Origin: UBA6927 sp022447855
GTDB taxonomy: Bacteria; Chloroflexota; Dehalococcoidia; Lucifugimonadales; UBA6927
NCBI GenBank assembly: GCA_022447855.1
Contig: JAKUTX010000006.1
Span: forward strand, 9,973-73,972
Reading direction: 5' to 3'
Length of the DNA: 64,000 bases
Below, piece after piece: positions 50,521-59,530 of this stretch. How positions within the stretch are numbered: position 1 is the stretch's first letter; each line of letters opens with the position of its first letter. A program made the position numbers and the translations under genes. The notes under the pieces were generated by a model. That model was not told the origin of the DNA and did not search any database. It was given only the letters and a program-made list of their open reading frames with translations.

Positions 50521-51975
50521 TTGCAATCTGCATCTTTCAGATACGAACATTTCAGAGATCGACTGATGACTAAAATAGTCTGCACTCTTGGTCCTTCAAC
50601 GTCGTCTGATCAGGTATTAGAAGCAATGATCGATAGCGGAATGAGTATTGCTCGGCTCAATCTTTCTCACGGAGATTTTAAAACACACATTGATGATGTA
50701 AAAAGAATTAGGAAATTATCTCAAAAATTAAATGTCCCAATCGGAATAATGATAGACATTCCTGGAGCAAAATATAGAATAGGGAAAATTGATGAACCTA
50801 TCGATAACTTGGAACCAGGAGACACGCTAACTTTAACTAGTAACCAAGATTCTAAAAACCCTGGACATATTCCTGTCGTTCCTAGCGGAATACACATCGA
50901 TGCTAAAGTTGGGAGTCCCATATTAATTAATGATGGTCTAATAGAATTAAATGTTTTAGAAATATCGAATCAAGACGTATTGTGTGAAGCTAAAACTGCA
51001 GGAATTATTACGACCGGTAGAGGTGTTGCAACTCCTGGTAGCCCGCCTTCTCAAGAATTTCCTGATGAAAAAGGTGTAAAATGCTTAGAATTTGCTGCAG
51101 AACAAGACGCTGATTTTATTGCACTATCTACTGTTACATGCAAAGAAAATATTGAACAAGCTCGATCGATACTTTCAAAAAATAATTGGAATGGTTTTAT
51201 AGTATCGAAAATAGAACGTGCTGCAGCACTAAAAAACCTTGATGAAATAATTGATTCGAGTGATGCAATTATGGTTGCTAGAGGAGATATGGGAGTAGAT
51301 GTTCCACTTTCAAAAGTCCCTATTATTCAAAAAGATTTAATAGAACGAAGTAATAGAGTAGGTAAGCCAGTTATTACTGCTACACAAATGCTAGAATCTA
51401 CAATCCACTCCCCTATTCCTACCAGAGCAGAGGTTACAGACGTTGCAAATGCAGTATTTGATGGCTCAGATGCCGTGATGCTATCTGGTGAAACTAGTGT
51501 TGGAGATTTCCCAGTTAATGCAGTAAGAATTATGGCTGAAACTGCGTTCGAAGCTGAATCTGCACTTCATTATGACATGATTTTGGAGCAAAAACAGTCT
51601 TATGTTGTGAACAACACCGAAGATGCTCTTAGTTACAATGCAGTACACATAGCAAACTCCGTCAATGCTAGCATGATAGTTGCTTTCACTGAGTCTGGAA
51701 GTACTGCTGGAAGAGTTTCAAAATACAGACCTAAATCAGGAATTCTGGCTTTGACACCATCAGAAAAATCTCAAAGAAGGCTCACGCTTTTTTGGGGTGT
51801 GACACCAGTAATTGTAAGAACCCTGAAATCTGTTGAAGATTTCTTTGACTATGGTGCTTCCGAAGCTCTAAAACTAAGCCATGTTTCAGATGGCGACAAC
51901 ATCATTTTGGTAGCAGGAGTTCCTATCGGTGTTCCTGGAGGTACTAATTTGCTTTATGTTCTGAGCTTAAATTAA
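50521..51975 (+). CDS. pyk: pyruvate kinase
   Basis: The glycolytic enzyme converts PEP and ADP to pyruvate and ATP. Visible motifs are KIVCTLGPSTSS, MSIARLNLSHGDF, AKYRIGK, NDGLIELNV, FIVSKIERAAALKNLDEII, IMVARGDMGVDVPLSKVP with the metal-binding residues, and VITATQMLESTIHSPIPTRAEV. The C-terminal domain is complete. I chose TTG at 50521, with GAGG 6 nt upstream; this leaves about 15 residues before the conserved start, and ATG 50566 is an alternative. Confidence 0.94.
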   Translation: MQSASFRYEHFRDRLMTKIVCTLGPSTSSDQVLEAMIDSGMSIARLNLSHGDFKTHIDDVKRIRKLSQKLNVPIGIMIDIPGAKYRIGKIDEPIDNLEPGDTLTLTSNQDSKNPGHIPVVPSGIHIDAKVGSPILINDGLIELNVLEISNQDVLCEAKTAGIITTGRGVATPGSPPSQEFPDEKGVKCLEFAAEQDADFIALSTVTCKENIEQARSILSKNNWNGFIVSKIERAAALKNLDEIIDSSDAIMVARGDMGVDVPLSKVPIIQKDLIERSNRVGKPVITATQMLESTIHSPIPTRAEVTDVANAVFDGSDAVMLSGETSVGDFPVNAVRIMAETAFEAESALHYDMILEQKQSYVVNNTEDALSYNAVHIANSVNASMIVAFTESGSTAGRVSKYRPKSGILALTPSEKSQRRLTLFWGVTPVIVRTLKSVEDFFDYGASEALKLSHVSDGDNIILVAGVPIGVPGGTNLLYVLSLN

Positions 51976-52027
51976 TATGACTATTTTAACATTTAGCCAC
52001 ATCATATTAATTATTTAGGAAGCTTAT

Positions 52028-53062
52028 ATGGATACTTTCATTCCTTCCAATATTGTTGCCCTGTGGATTATTTTTGCATCTACTTCAGTAATAATTTTAT
52101 TTTCCGGAAAATTTCTAGCCTCTTCGACTGACACAATTGCTGTGAGAACTGGCCTGGGACATACGTTTGTAGGGTTCGTTTTATTAGCAACGGCAACTTC
52201 AATACCAGAATTAGCAACAGGAATCTCCTCCATACAGCTACTTGACCAACCAGACATAGCTGCTGGAGATGTTTTTGGAAGTAATTTATTCAACCTTTTA
52301 ATAATAGGTGTTCTTGATGTATTTTGGAGAAATGAACCTATTCTTAGAAGCGTAGCTGACTCAAACACAATTGCAATAGCTACATTTGGAATAGTAGTTT
52401 TTATACTTGCGATTCAAGCAATATTTTTACATGAAATGTGGACTGGGCTTAACAATTTTTTAGTAAGTCCAATTGCAATAGCAATATTCATAGTGTTTTT
52501 AATTTCTCTTTTCTTAGTCCATAAAATTTCTTCATCATCTACAACTGACGATGATGCTACTTCAACATCTCCTAACTCTCCAATATACAAAACATATTTA
52601 ACTTATCTAATTTCTGCATCAATAATTGTCATCACAGCAATTTTTTTGTCATTCGCAGCTGAAAAAATTGCTCATGTGCTAGATTGGGAAACTAGTTTCG
52701 TAGGAACTCAATTCGTGGCCTTTAGTACATCACTGCCCGAATTAGCTTCATCGATAGCTGCTGTAAGACTTGGCGTACCAAAATTAGCAATTGCTGGGCT
52801 TCTAGGAAGTAATCTATTCAATATGGGTTTTGTAATGTTCATTGATGAATTGGCATATACTAATGGAAGTTTTTGGGGTGCAATTGACGAAACACACATA
52901 TTCACTGCATCAACTGCAATTCTTATGACAGCAATAGTAATAGCTGCGATGGCTATCAAATCGAGAAGAAGAATCATGAACTACTTTTCTATTGAATCAA
53001 TTCTTTTGATTAGTGCATACACAGTCACTTCAGTTTTAATTTTTCTATACTCGAAAAATTAA
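52028..53062 (+). CDS. CaCA-family cation/Ca2+ exchanger (YrbG-like)
   Basis: The 344-residue membrane protein has about ten helices and the two inverted alpha-repeats of Na+/Ca2+ exchangers: GFVLLATATSIPELATGI with GDVFGSNLFNLLIIG, and QFVAFSTSLPELASSI with AGLLGSNLFNMGFVM. Both repeats keep the Glu and the GSN motif needed for ion binding. A hydrophilic loop of about 25 residues (SSSTTDDDATSTSPN) separates the halves. Na+ or H+ coupling and the transported cation cannot be told by eye. Confidence 0.9.
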   Translation: MDTFIPSNIVALWIIFASTSVIILFSGKFLASSTDTIAVRTGLGHTFVGFVLLATATSIPELATGISSIQLLDQPDIAAGDVFGSNLFNLLIIGVLDVFWRNEPILRSVADSNTIAIATFGIVVFILAIQAIFLHEMWTGLNNFLVSPIAIAIFIVFLISLFLVHKISSSSTTDDDATSTSPNSPIYKTYLTYLISASIIVITAIFLSFAAEKIAHVLDWETSFVGTQFVAFSTSLPELASSIAAVRLGVPKLAIAGLLGSNLFNMGFVMFIDELAYTNGSFWGAIDETHIFTASTAILMTAIVIAAMAIKSRRRIMNYFSIESILLISAYTVTSVLIFLYSKN

Positions 53063-53097
53063 TTATAATTCCAAGAAATCTAATTTTAGGAGTAAAA

Positions 53098-53418
53098 ATG
53101 TTTTATGAATTAAGAGAATACCGAATTTTGCCAGGGCAAATGGATAATTGGGTTAACTTCATGCAAGAAGTAATCATCCCATTTCAAAGTGGACAGGGAA
53201 TGATAATTGTTGGTAGCTTTACTAGCACCGAAGAAGATGACTTGTACATATGGATGAGAAGATTTGAAAACGAAGAAGACCGAGTAAATCTGTATGAAAA
53301 AGTTTATGAAAGTCAAACCTGGAAATCTGAAATCGGTCCAAAAATCCCATCCATGATGGATAGAGACCGAATCGTAGTCAGAAGAATTTCTCCTTCAAGT
53401 AAATCTATAATTAAATAA
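53098..53418 (+). CDS. NIPSNAP-family protein
   Basis: The 106-residue protein has the ferredoxin-like alpha/beta (dimeric alpha-beta barrel) NIPSNAP pattern: MFYELREYRILPGQMDNWVN, GSFTSTEEDDLYIWMRRFEN, and a C-terminal charged helix. Proteins of this family often occur near catabolic enzymes in Chloroflexota; the function is unknown. It lies 7 nt before the amidohydrolase gene, suggesting a shared transcript. Confidence 0.88.
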   Translation: MFYELREYRILPGQMDNWVNFMQEVIIPFQSGQGMIIVGSFTSTEEDDLYIWMRRFENEEDRVNLYEKVYESQTWKSEIGPKIPSMMDRDRIVVRRISPSSKSIIK

Positions 53419-53425
53419 CTTTATC

Positions 53426-54949
53426 GTGTCTGGTAAACGTCTTCAAAAGGTTTTCTTTAATGCTGATATCTTCACAAATAACCAGGAAAACTTTAGACCT
53501 GACTCAATTGTAGTTGAAGGAAACTCAATTTCTTGGATCGGAAATTTCCAAGATTTAAATATTTCTAATTATAATAATCCAGAATTCATAGATTGTAGAA
53601 ACAATTCGTTACTTCCCGGATTTATTGATTCCCATATGCATTTTTTGGCATATTGCACTTCGCTAAATGCCATAAATTGCGGATCGGAAATAGTCAAATC
53701 TATTGAAGATTTGGCACTACATCTTAAAAACAATCAATCAAACAAGTTTTGGATTCGAGGAATTGGCTATGATGACTCAAAATTGTCTGAAAAACGTCAT
53801 CCAAATAGACATGACTTAGACAAATATTTCCCCAACAATCCTGTATCTATAAAACACCGCTCAGGCCATGCTAGAGTTTTAAATTCTAAAGCACTAACAA
53901 TTTCCGGAATTGATATCAACTCAATTGAGCCAACTGAAGGAATTATTGAACGAGATAGACAAGGAATACCTACAGGGGTCTTCTTCGAGATGGATGAATA
54001 TCTAGATTCAAAAATCCCGCACATCGAAACTTCAGAATTTGAAAAATTAATTCAAGAAGCTAATAATAAATTACTGTCTTATGGGATCACTACAATACAT
54101 GACTGTACAGTCGAAAATTCACTCGAAAGATATAAGATTTTCAAGGAACGTGAAAAATACCTCTACAACAAACGAATACGAACAATTTTCCTACCCGGTA
54201 TTAATTTTTTCTCTGATTTCATTAGTGAAAAAATAGATGATTTTTTGTCAATCGGACAAGTGAAAATCATGCAGACAAACACTACAGGAGTCAATACCCC
54301 GAATATCCAAGAACTCATTGATTCAGTACAAAATATACATAAATCAAATTTCTCAGTAGCAATTCACGCAGTATCTGACGAATTAGTCTACCAAGCTGCG
54401 ATTGCAATTGCTAAAATTCCATACACTAAGAACTCATTCCTACCCAATAGAATAGAACATGCTTCTGAAAGTCCCAAACCTATCATCGATCTAATTGCAA
54501 AAAGTAAAGCATATGTCATATCTAATCCCACATTTTTGTATTCGAGCGGCGACAGATTCATTAAAGAAATATCAAAAACTAATTTAGAATCTCTTTATCC
54601 GTTCAAATCCTTTTTAGATAATGGTATACCACTTGTGTTCGGATCTGATGCTCCAGTTGCTAACCCAAATCCATTAATAGGTATATACTCAGCAATGACC
54701 AGAACCACAATGTCAGGACAAAAAATAAATCAATCGGAATGTATAGATTTAAATTCCGCTATCAGAGCGTATACTAAAAATGCTTCCAAAACTTCTAACA
54801 ATATTTTTCCAGTTGGGTCACTTACCAAAAATTCAAAAGCAGATGTAATAGTTTTGAGTCAAAACCTTCGTAATATACCAGTCGAGGAAATCAAAAATGT
54901 TCAGGTAGATATGACCTTGCTAAATGGAGAAATTGTTTGGTCTCGATAA
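53426..54949 (+). CDS. amidohydrolase family 3 (YtcJ-like)
   Basis: The 507-residue metal-dependent hydrolase starts at GTG 53426. It shows NSLLPGFIDSHMHFLAYCTS with the HxH metal ligands, FWIRGIGYDDSKL, VSIKHRSGHARVLNSKAL, FSVAIHAVSDELVYQA with further His ligands, RIEHASESPKP, and VFGSDAPVANPNPLIGIYSA with the catalytic Asp. Substrates in the YtcJ-like branch are diverse amides or imines and are mostly unknown. It may be cotranscribed with NIPSNAP. Confidence 0.9.
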   Translation: MSGKRLQKVFFNADIFTNNQENFRPDSIVVEGNSISWIGNFQDLNISNYNNPEFIDCRNNSLLPGFIDSHMHFLAYCTSLNAINCGSEIVKSIEDLALHLKNNQSNKFWIRGIGYDDSKLSEKRHPNRHDLDKYFPNNPVSIKHRSGHARVLNSKALTISGIDINSIEPTEGIIERDRQGIPTGVFFEMDEYLDSKIPHIETSEFEKLIQEANNKLLSYGITTIHDCTVENSLERYKIFKEREKYLYNKRIRTIFLPGINFFSDFISEKIDDFLSIGQVKIMQTNTTGVNTPNIQELIDSVQNIHKSNFSVAIHAVSDELVYQAAIAIAKIPYTKNSFLPNRIEHASESPKPIIDLIAKSKAYVISNPTFLYSSGDRFIKEISKTNLESLYPFKSFLDNGIPLVFGSDAPVANPNPLIGIYSAMTRTTMSGQKINQSECIDLNSAIRAYTKNASKTSNNIFPVGSLTKNSKADVIVLSQNLRNIPVEEIKNVQVDMTLLNGEIVWSR

Positions 54950-54982
54950 CAGATTACATTTTCCTCATAATAATGTAATCTG
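54950..54982. terminator. 11-bp inverted repeat between convergent genes
   Basis: CAGATTACATT (54950-54960) and AATGTAATCTG (54972-54982) are exact inverted repeats around an 11-nt loop. The element spans the 4-nt gap between the convergent amidohydrolase and polyprenyl synthase genes and covers the last codons of the latter. No T-run follows on either strand, so it would be a hairpin rather than a classic intrinsic terminator; a two-way transcription stop is inferred. Confidence 0.45.
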
Positions 54983-55928
54983 CCAAGAATTCTAAAGCTT
55001 CCTTTGCATCAGAATCTGGAAACTTTTCAAGATCCATCTTAGCTTTACCACTGTATTCTGTTGCCGTGGAAAAAGATCTTTCTAAACTTTTTGAATTCTC
55101 TACCAATTCTACAAATTCAGATATAACTTCAGCAGAAGTATTACTTTGATCAAAAATAGAAATATATTTATCACTGAAATCTGATTCTAATGCGTAAATC
55201 GATGGTAACGTGAGAATTCCATTCGCCAAATCAGTCTGGATAGGCTTTCCGACTTCAACTTCATTACCTTGGAAATCTAAAATGTCATCTATTATCTGGA
55301 ATGCCATACCAATATTGTATCCATATGACTGTAAAGATTTAATAGATTCTTCATCACACCCACTCAAAATAGCGCCACTCTGAGCTGAAGTTGAAAATAA
55401 TGATGCAGTTTTATTATATATTCGTTCTAAATAATTCGGTAAATTTGTTTGTGGATTAAAATTAATTTCCATTTCTTGTAATTCTCCAAGAGATAATTCC
55501 ATAATCGTCTCAGAAAACCGTCTAATTACCCTTATGTTTTGTGTTGCACAAACTTGCGTAGCCGAAGCAGCAAAAATATAATCGCCAGCAAGCACTGCAG
55601 CTTTTTGGCCCCACAAATTACTTATTGTAGCTTTTCCTCGTCTCACATTTGAATCATCAACTGTATCATCATGAATTAATGTAGCAATATGAAGCATTTC
55701 AATAGCAGTAGCCATAATGATTGGAGTTGAATTCTCATGATTATTTAATTTTGACGCTAATAGCGTTACAGAAGGACGAATTCTCTTTCCGCCACTATCA
55801 ATTATATGGTCAAGCATAGATGCTAGAAAGGGGAAATTAGCAGATGTGACATTTTTTAACAAAGAGTTAACCTCGTTAAGTTCACTTAGAATGGGATAAT
55901 AAAAAGGAGTTGAATCTTTTTCAATCAC
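54954..55928 (-). CDS. trans-type polyprenyl diphosphate synthase
   Basis: The 324-residue prenyltransferase extends isoprenoid chains, probably for quinone side chains. It has the first Asp-rich motif LIHDDTVDD with NVRRGKATISN, the second motif FQIIDDILDF, and SGGKRIRPSVTLLASKL near the N-terminus. The residues before the first Asp-rich motif (HIATL) are small to medium, compatible with a long product such as heptaprenyl or octaprenyl; the exact length cannot be decided. It overlaps the metG stop by 1 nt. Confidence 0.92.
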   Translation of the reverse strand: MIEKDSTPFYYPILSELNEVNSLLKNVTSANFPFLASMLDHIIDSGGKRIRPSVTLLASKLNNHENSTPIIMATAIEMLHIATLIHDDTVDDSNVRRGKATISNLWGQKAAVLAGDYIFAASATQVCATQNIRVIRRFSETIMELSLGELQEMEINFNPQTNLPNYLERIYNKTASLFSTSAQSGAILSGCDEESIKSLQSYGYNIGMAFQIIDDILDFQGNEVEVGKPIQTDLANGILTLPSIYALESDFSDKYISIFDQSNTSAEVISEFVELVENSKSLERSFSTATEYSGKAKMDLEKFPDSDAKEALEFLADYIIMRKM

Positions 55929-57607
55929 TAAAGAATCCTTTTTTTAGGAGTTAATTCTTCGTCAATCATATCTGGGTCAATCTTTTTAAAGAGGGGTTCT
56001 GGTTTATTAATAATATGACCTTCTGATATAGCCCTTGGGTCCCAATTCCATCCTGTATCCATTACAGAAGTTTTAAAACCTAAAATATTATTTAGTTTTT
56101 CAGAACTAAATGGCAAAAATGGATAAATAGCAATCTTTATGCAATTGATTACTGATAAACATGTAGATAACACAATATGTGCTTTTTCAGGATCATTCTT
56201 GACTAATTTCCATGGTTCTTCTTGATCAATATATTTGTTCACGGATTGGGCAACACCCATAATTTTTTGCAAAGTTAATCTAAATTTCGCAAGTGAAAAA
56301 AGTTCAGCAATTTCCTCAAACTCAGTACTTGTTTTTATTAAAAGTTCATTTTCAATTTTCGCAGAATCAGGAATTTCAGATACTCTACCATCAAAATTCT
56401 TATGAAGCATCGATAAAACTCTATGAACTAAGTTTCCATATGTTGCCACTAGTTCATCATTATTTGCTCTTACATATTCATCCCATGAGAAATCTGTGTC
56501 TCCATTTTCTGGCATATTTGATGCCAAAACATATCTTAAAGAGTCTGGATCAAAATGATCCAAATAATCGTTAAGCCATACTGCCCAATTTCTGCTAGTT
56601 GAAATTTTTGAACCTTCTAGATTCAAATATTCATTGGCAGGAACGTCAAATGGCAAATTTAAATTCCCACACGCCATTAAAATCGATGGCCAAATAATCG
56701 TATGAAATGGAATATTATCTTTACCTTGGAAATAATAAGCTTTAGCTTTTGGGTTTTCCCACCACTCTTTCCATCTATCTTCTTCATTATTTAATTTAGC
56801 CCACTCGATAGATGCCGATAAATATCCTATAACTGCTTCAAACCACACATAAATACGTTTGGATTCATATCCATCAATTGGTAAAACAACACCCCACTCA
56901 ATATCTCTAGTAATGGGTCGATCTTTCAATCCGTTTTCAATGAAACTTGATGTAAAATTTTTCACATTAGGTTTCCAATGAGATTGAGAAGAAACCCATT
57001 TCAAAAGTTGTTCTTGAAATTGACTAAGGTTTAGGAAGAAATGTTCTGTAGATTTTGTAGTAATACTATCTTCCTGACAAATCCTACATCGTCTGTTTAA
57101 AAGTTCCGCCGGATCTAATGTTTGTCCACATGCGTCACATTGATCACCTCTAGCGCCAGAATCTCCACAATTAGGGCAAGTACCTTCAACATATCTATCA
57201 GCTAAAAACCTATTATCGGTCTCACAAAAAGGTTGGTTCATTTCATGTTTGGAAATACAACCCTGACCAAGCAATTTCAAAAAAATATCATGTACAACTT
57301 TTTCATGATTGGAAGTCCTTGTACTGGTAAATAAATCGAATTCAATCCCCAAACGCTCCCAATTATCTAGGAACTCTTCATGATATTTAGTAGCTATTTC
57401 CTCAGGTGATACATTTTGGCTATCTGCAGTCAAAGTTACAGGGGTACCATGAGAATCACTGCCAGATACCATTAGAACATTATTCCCTGCCATTCTATGG
57501 AATCGAGCAAAAATATCAGCAGGCAAATAACATCCTGCAATTTGTCCAAGATGAATAGAACCATTTGCATAAGGCCATGCTACTGCCACTAGAATATTTT
57601 CTTCCAC
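55928..57607 (-). CDS. metG: methionyl-tRNA synthetase
   Basis: This class I synthetase of 559 residues has the HIGH-type motif VAWPYANGSIHLGQIAG, the zinc-knuckle cysteines (CPNCG, CDACG, CRICQED), and KISTSRNWAVW in place of the KMSKS motif, as in many MetRS of this branch. The anticodon-binding helical domain includes NDELVATYGNLVHRVLSML. The C-terminal tRNA-binding domain found in E. coli MetG is absent. A 108-nt divergent gap separates it from the phosphodiesterase gene. Confidence 0.95.
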   Translation of the reverse strand: MEENILVAVAWPYANGSIHLGQIAGCYLPADIFARFHRMAGNNVLMVSGSDSHGTPVTLTADSQNVSPEEIATKYHEEFLDNWERLGIEFDLFTSTRTSNHEKVVHDIFLKLLGQGCISKHEMNQPFCETDNRFLADRYVEGTCPNCGDSGARGDQCDACGQTLDPAELLNRRCRICQEDSITTKSTEHFFLNLSQFQEQLLKWVSSQSHWKPNVKNFTSSFIENGLKDRPITRDIEWGVVLPIDGYESKRIYVWFEAVIGYLSASIEWAKLNNEEDRWKEWWENPKAKAYYFQGKDNIPFHTIIWPSILMACGNLNLPFDVPANEYLNLEGSKISTSRNWAVWLNDYLDHFDPDSLRYVLASNMPENGDTDFSWDEYVRANNDELVATYGNLVHRVLSMLHKNFDGRVSEIPDSAKIENELLIKTSTEFEEIAELFSLAKFRLTLQKIMGVAQSVNKYIDQEEPWKLVKNDPEKAHIVLSTCLSVINCIKIAIYPFLPFSSEKLNNILGFKTSVMDTGWNWDPRAISEGHIINKPEPLFKKIDPDMIDEELTPKKRIL

Positions 57608-57715
57608 AAATCCCTCTCATTTAATCAATAAATAGAATTTAATAAAAATGCTTACTACATTATAACCATTTATGATATACAAGAACCAATTTCACTAATA
57701 TACCGAGAAAAACAA

Positions 57716-58207
57716 ATGAAGACTAAAATTGTTGTTATATCAGATACTCACTGCCGAACCTGGGAAGAAATAGACTCTCATATTAGAGAAGTAATAAAAG
57801 ATGCTGATATTGTTGTTCACTGTGGCGATTTTGTGGGAACTGATGTCGTATCGAAATTTAGATCTTTAAAAAATTCTCCCATTCTTGTACATGGGAATTC
57901 CGATCCAGCGGAAATAAGAAAAACACTTCCGTATGTAGAAACATTTAGTGTTGGCACTTTTGATTTCGGAGTAATTCATCCAGCTTGGGGTGGGCCAGAA
58001 TTCGATCCACAAGAATTGCTAAAGGATTTTGTGAAAAAGCCTAACATAATTTTATTTGGACATACCCACGAACCACTAGACAAAACTATAGGAAATGTTA
58101 GGTACATAAACCCCGGCCAAGGTTATAAAAGTTTTATGGTCCCATGCACAATTGCGAGAATAACTGTTGATAATTCAAAAATATCCGTGAAAATTATGTA
58201 TTTTTAG
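57716..58207 (+). CDS. YfcE/MJ0936-type metallophosphoesterase
   Basis: The 163-residue calcineurin-like phosphoesterase shows the five metal motifs: VISDTHCRTW, VVHCGDFVG, VHGNSDP, GVIHPAW and LFGHTHEPL, in the compact form of the YfcE/MJ0936 family, which hydrolyses phosphodiesters in vitro. GVIHPAW replaces the more usual GxxHG motif, so one metal-ligand position may differ. It converges on the HD gene with a 14-nt overlap of coding ends. Confidence 0.9.
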   Translation: MKTKIVVISDTHCRTWEEIDSHIREVIKDADIVVHCGDFVGTDVVSKFRSLKNSPILVHGNSDPAEIRKTLPYVETFSVGTFDFGVIHPAWGGPEFDPQELLKDFVKKPNIILFGHTHEPLDKTIGNVRYINPGQGYKSFMVPCTIARITVDNSKISVKIMYF

Positions 58208-58775
58208 ATGTCAAACTGTCTCTGAAATCCAACAACATATTTGGTATCGACCAGTTGTTCGAATGTGAATAATTAATTTGCAATTCAATAAATTTTAAAA
58301 TAGCTTGATCTAAACCAAAATCAATATTAGATTTAACTTGAAGTAAGCTTGGTCGACGTTCAATCTTTAATGGATCTAACTTATCAGATAAAAAGGTAAT
58401 CTTTCCCACGTCTGACATGTATGGTTTTCCAGTAGTATGAAAGTATATTGCTTCTAATATTCTTTCATCTATTTGATCTGAAAATCTATTTGAAATCCAA
58501 GTTGCAGCTATCGGCCCATGAAGTAAAATCGGAGCATCTTTCTCAATCTTCCCTATAGCAATCCCTAAATTTCTAGCTTCATTGATCAAAGAGATATCAT
58601 CAAGATTTCTTGCAATATCATGACCTAGTATAGAAATATCTACTAATTCAGGATCTACATTAAACTGAGATGAAAACTCAATCCCAAGATTCCTTGTACG
58701 TCGTATATGATCCTTTAAAGAATCAGGTAATAATTGAAATCGTCCATCAATATATTTTTTGACTTCATAGAACAT
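58194..58775 (-). CDS. YqeK-like HD-domain hydrolase
   Basis: The 193-residue protein has an HD domain with HIRRTRNLGIEFSSQF, ISILGHDIARNLDDIS carrying the HD metal pair, APILLHGPIAATWISNRF, and a further His in IYFHTTGKPYMS followed by LSDKLDPLKIERRP. This matches the YqeK branch, some members of which cleave diadenosine tetraphosphate. The start at 58775 overlaps the end of the HIT gene; HIT proteins also act on dinucleoside polyphosphates, so the pair may be linked in function. Confidence 0.85.
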   Translation of the reverse strand: MFYEVKKYIDGRFQLLPDSLKDHIRRTRNLGIEFSSQFNVDPELVDISILGHDIARNLDDISLINEARNLGIAIGKIEKDAPILLHGPIAATWISNRFSDQIDERILEAIYFHTTGKPYMSDVGKITFLSDKLDPLKIERRPSLLQVKSNIDFGLDQAILKFIELQINYSHSNNWSIPNMLLDFRDSLTSKNT

Positions 58776-59128
58776 TAAGCACTTGGGAAATCCAGTTGTT
58801 GTCCACCCAATAAATGCATATGGAAATGTTCAATCTCTTGTCCAGCATCACCACCTTGATTAATTACTAATCTAAAACCAGTTTGGTCAACCCTATGAGC
58901 TTTTGACAACTGATCTGAAAGACTAAATAAGTGTGGAACCAATTTTGGATCATCATCAAGAATTTCTTTAAAATTCCTATAATGAAATTTGGGAATGACT
59001 AGCAAATGCACTGGAGAAACAGGATTAATATCATTAATTGCAAAACAAAACTCATCAGTATGAAGGAACTGAGCTTCAATTTCGGATTTGTCAATCCTAC
59101 AAAAAACGCAATTGGTTTCTGAATTCAT
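58775..59128 (-). CDS. HIT-family nucleotide hydrolase (HinT-like)
   Basis: The 117-residue protein begins CVFCRIDKSEIEAQFLHTDE, then INDINPVSPVHLLVIPKFHY and the histidine triad HFHMHLLGG. This is the HinT/protein kinase C inhibitor type, which hydrolyses AMP-lysine and related adenylates. It overlaps neighbours by 1 nt on each side, so it is translated within the sdh-linked operon. Confidence 0.93.
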   Translation of the reverse strand: MNSETNCVFCRIDKSEIEAQFLHTDEFCFAINDINPVSPVHLLVIPKFHYRNFKEILDDDPKLVPHLFSLSDQLSKAHRVDQTGFRLVINQGGDAGQEIEHFHMHLLGGQQLDFPSA

Positions 59129-59520
59129 TAGCTAGGTAATTGCATTAATTCAATTCTCACGTCCTGCGGACAGGCTATAAATGCAATGAGCATGCCATTT
59201 CCATTATCAATTGGACCTTCTTTCAATACTGCACCCAAACCTTCAAGCCTACTAATTTCAGCAGACATATCATCAACTTCTATTCCAAAATGTTCAATAC
59301 CCCAATGAGGATCATCATTACCCGATGGAAGTTTTTCTCCGGTACGTTCATTGGAAATATTAATTACAATCCCGTCTTCTGTTTGACAACGAATAAATCG
59401 ATCTCCAAATCCTCTGACCGTGTCACTAACAATACTGAAATTAAAAGCCCCTTTGTACCAATTTGCAACTGCTTCAGGATCATTTGCTTTAATGTGTACA
59501 TGATTAAATTTATATGTCAT
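59128..59520 (-). CDS. VOC-superfamily (glyoxalase-like) protein
   Basis: The 130-residue protein has the paired beta-alpha-beta-beta-beta units of the VOC fold: FNHVHIKANDPEAVANWYKG with the N-terminal metal-ligand His, WGIEHFGIEVDDMSAEISRL with a second His, and PQDVRIELMQLPS with the final Glu ligand. The ligand set fits glyoxalase I, methylmalonyl-CoA epimerase or dioxygenases. Its place after sdhE does not decide between them. Methylmalonyl-CoA epimerase would fit the carboxyltransferase cluster elsewhere, but that is speculative. Confidence 0.82.
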   Translation of the reverse strand: MTYKFNHVHIKANDPEAVANWYKGAFNFSIVSDTVRGFGDRFIRCQTEDGIVINISNERTGEKLPSGNDDPHWGIEHFGIEVDDMSAEISRLEGLGAVLKEGPIDNGNGMLIAFIACPQDVRIELMQLPS

Positions 59521-59530
59521 GAAATCTCCT

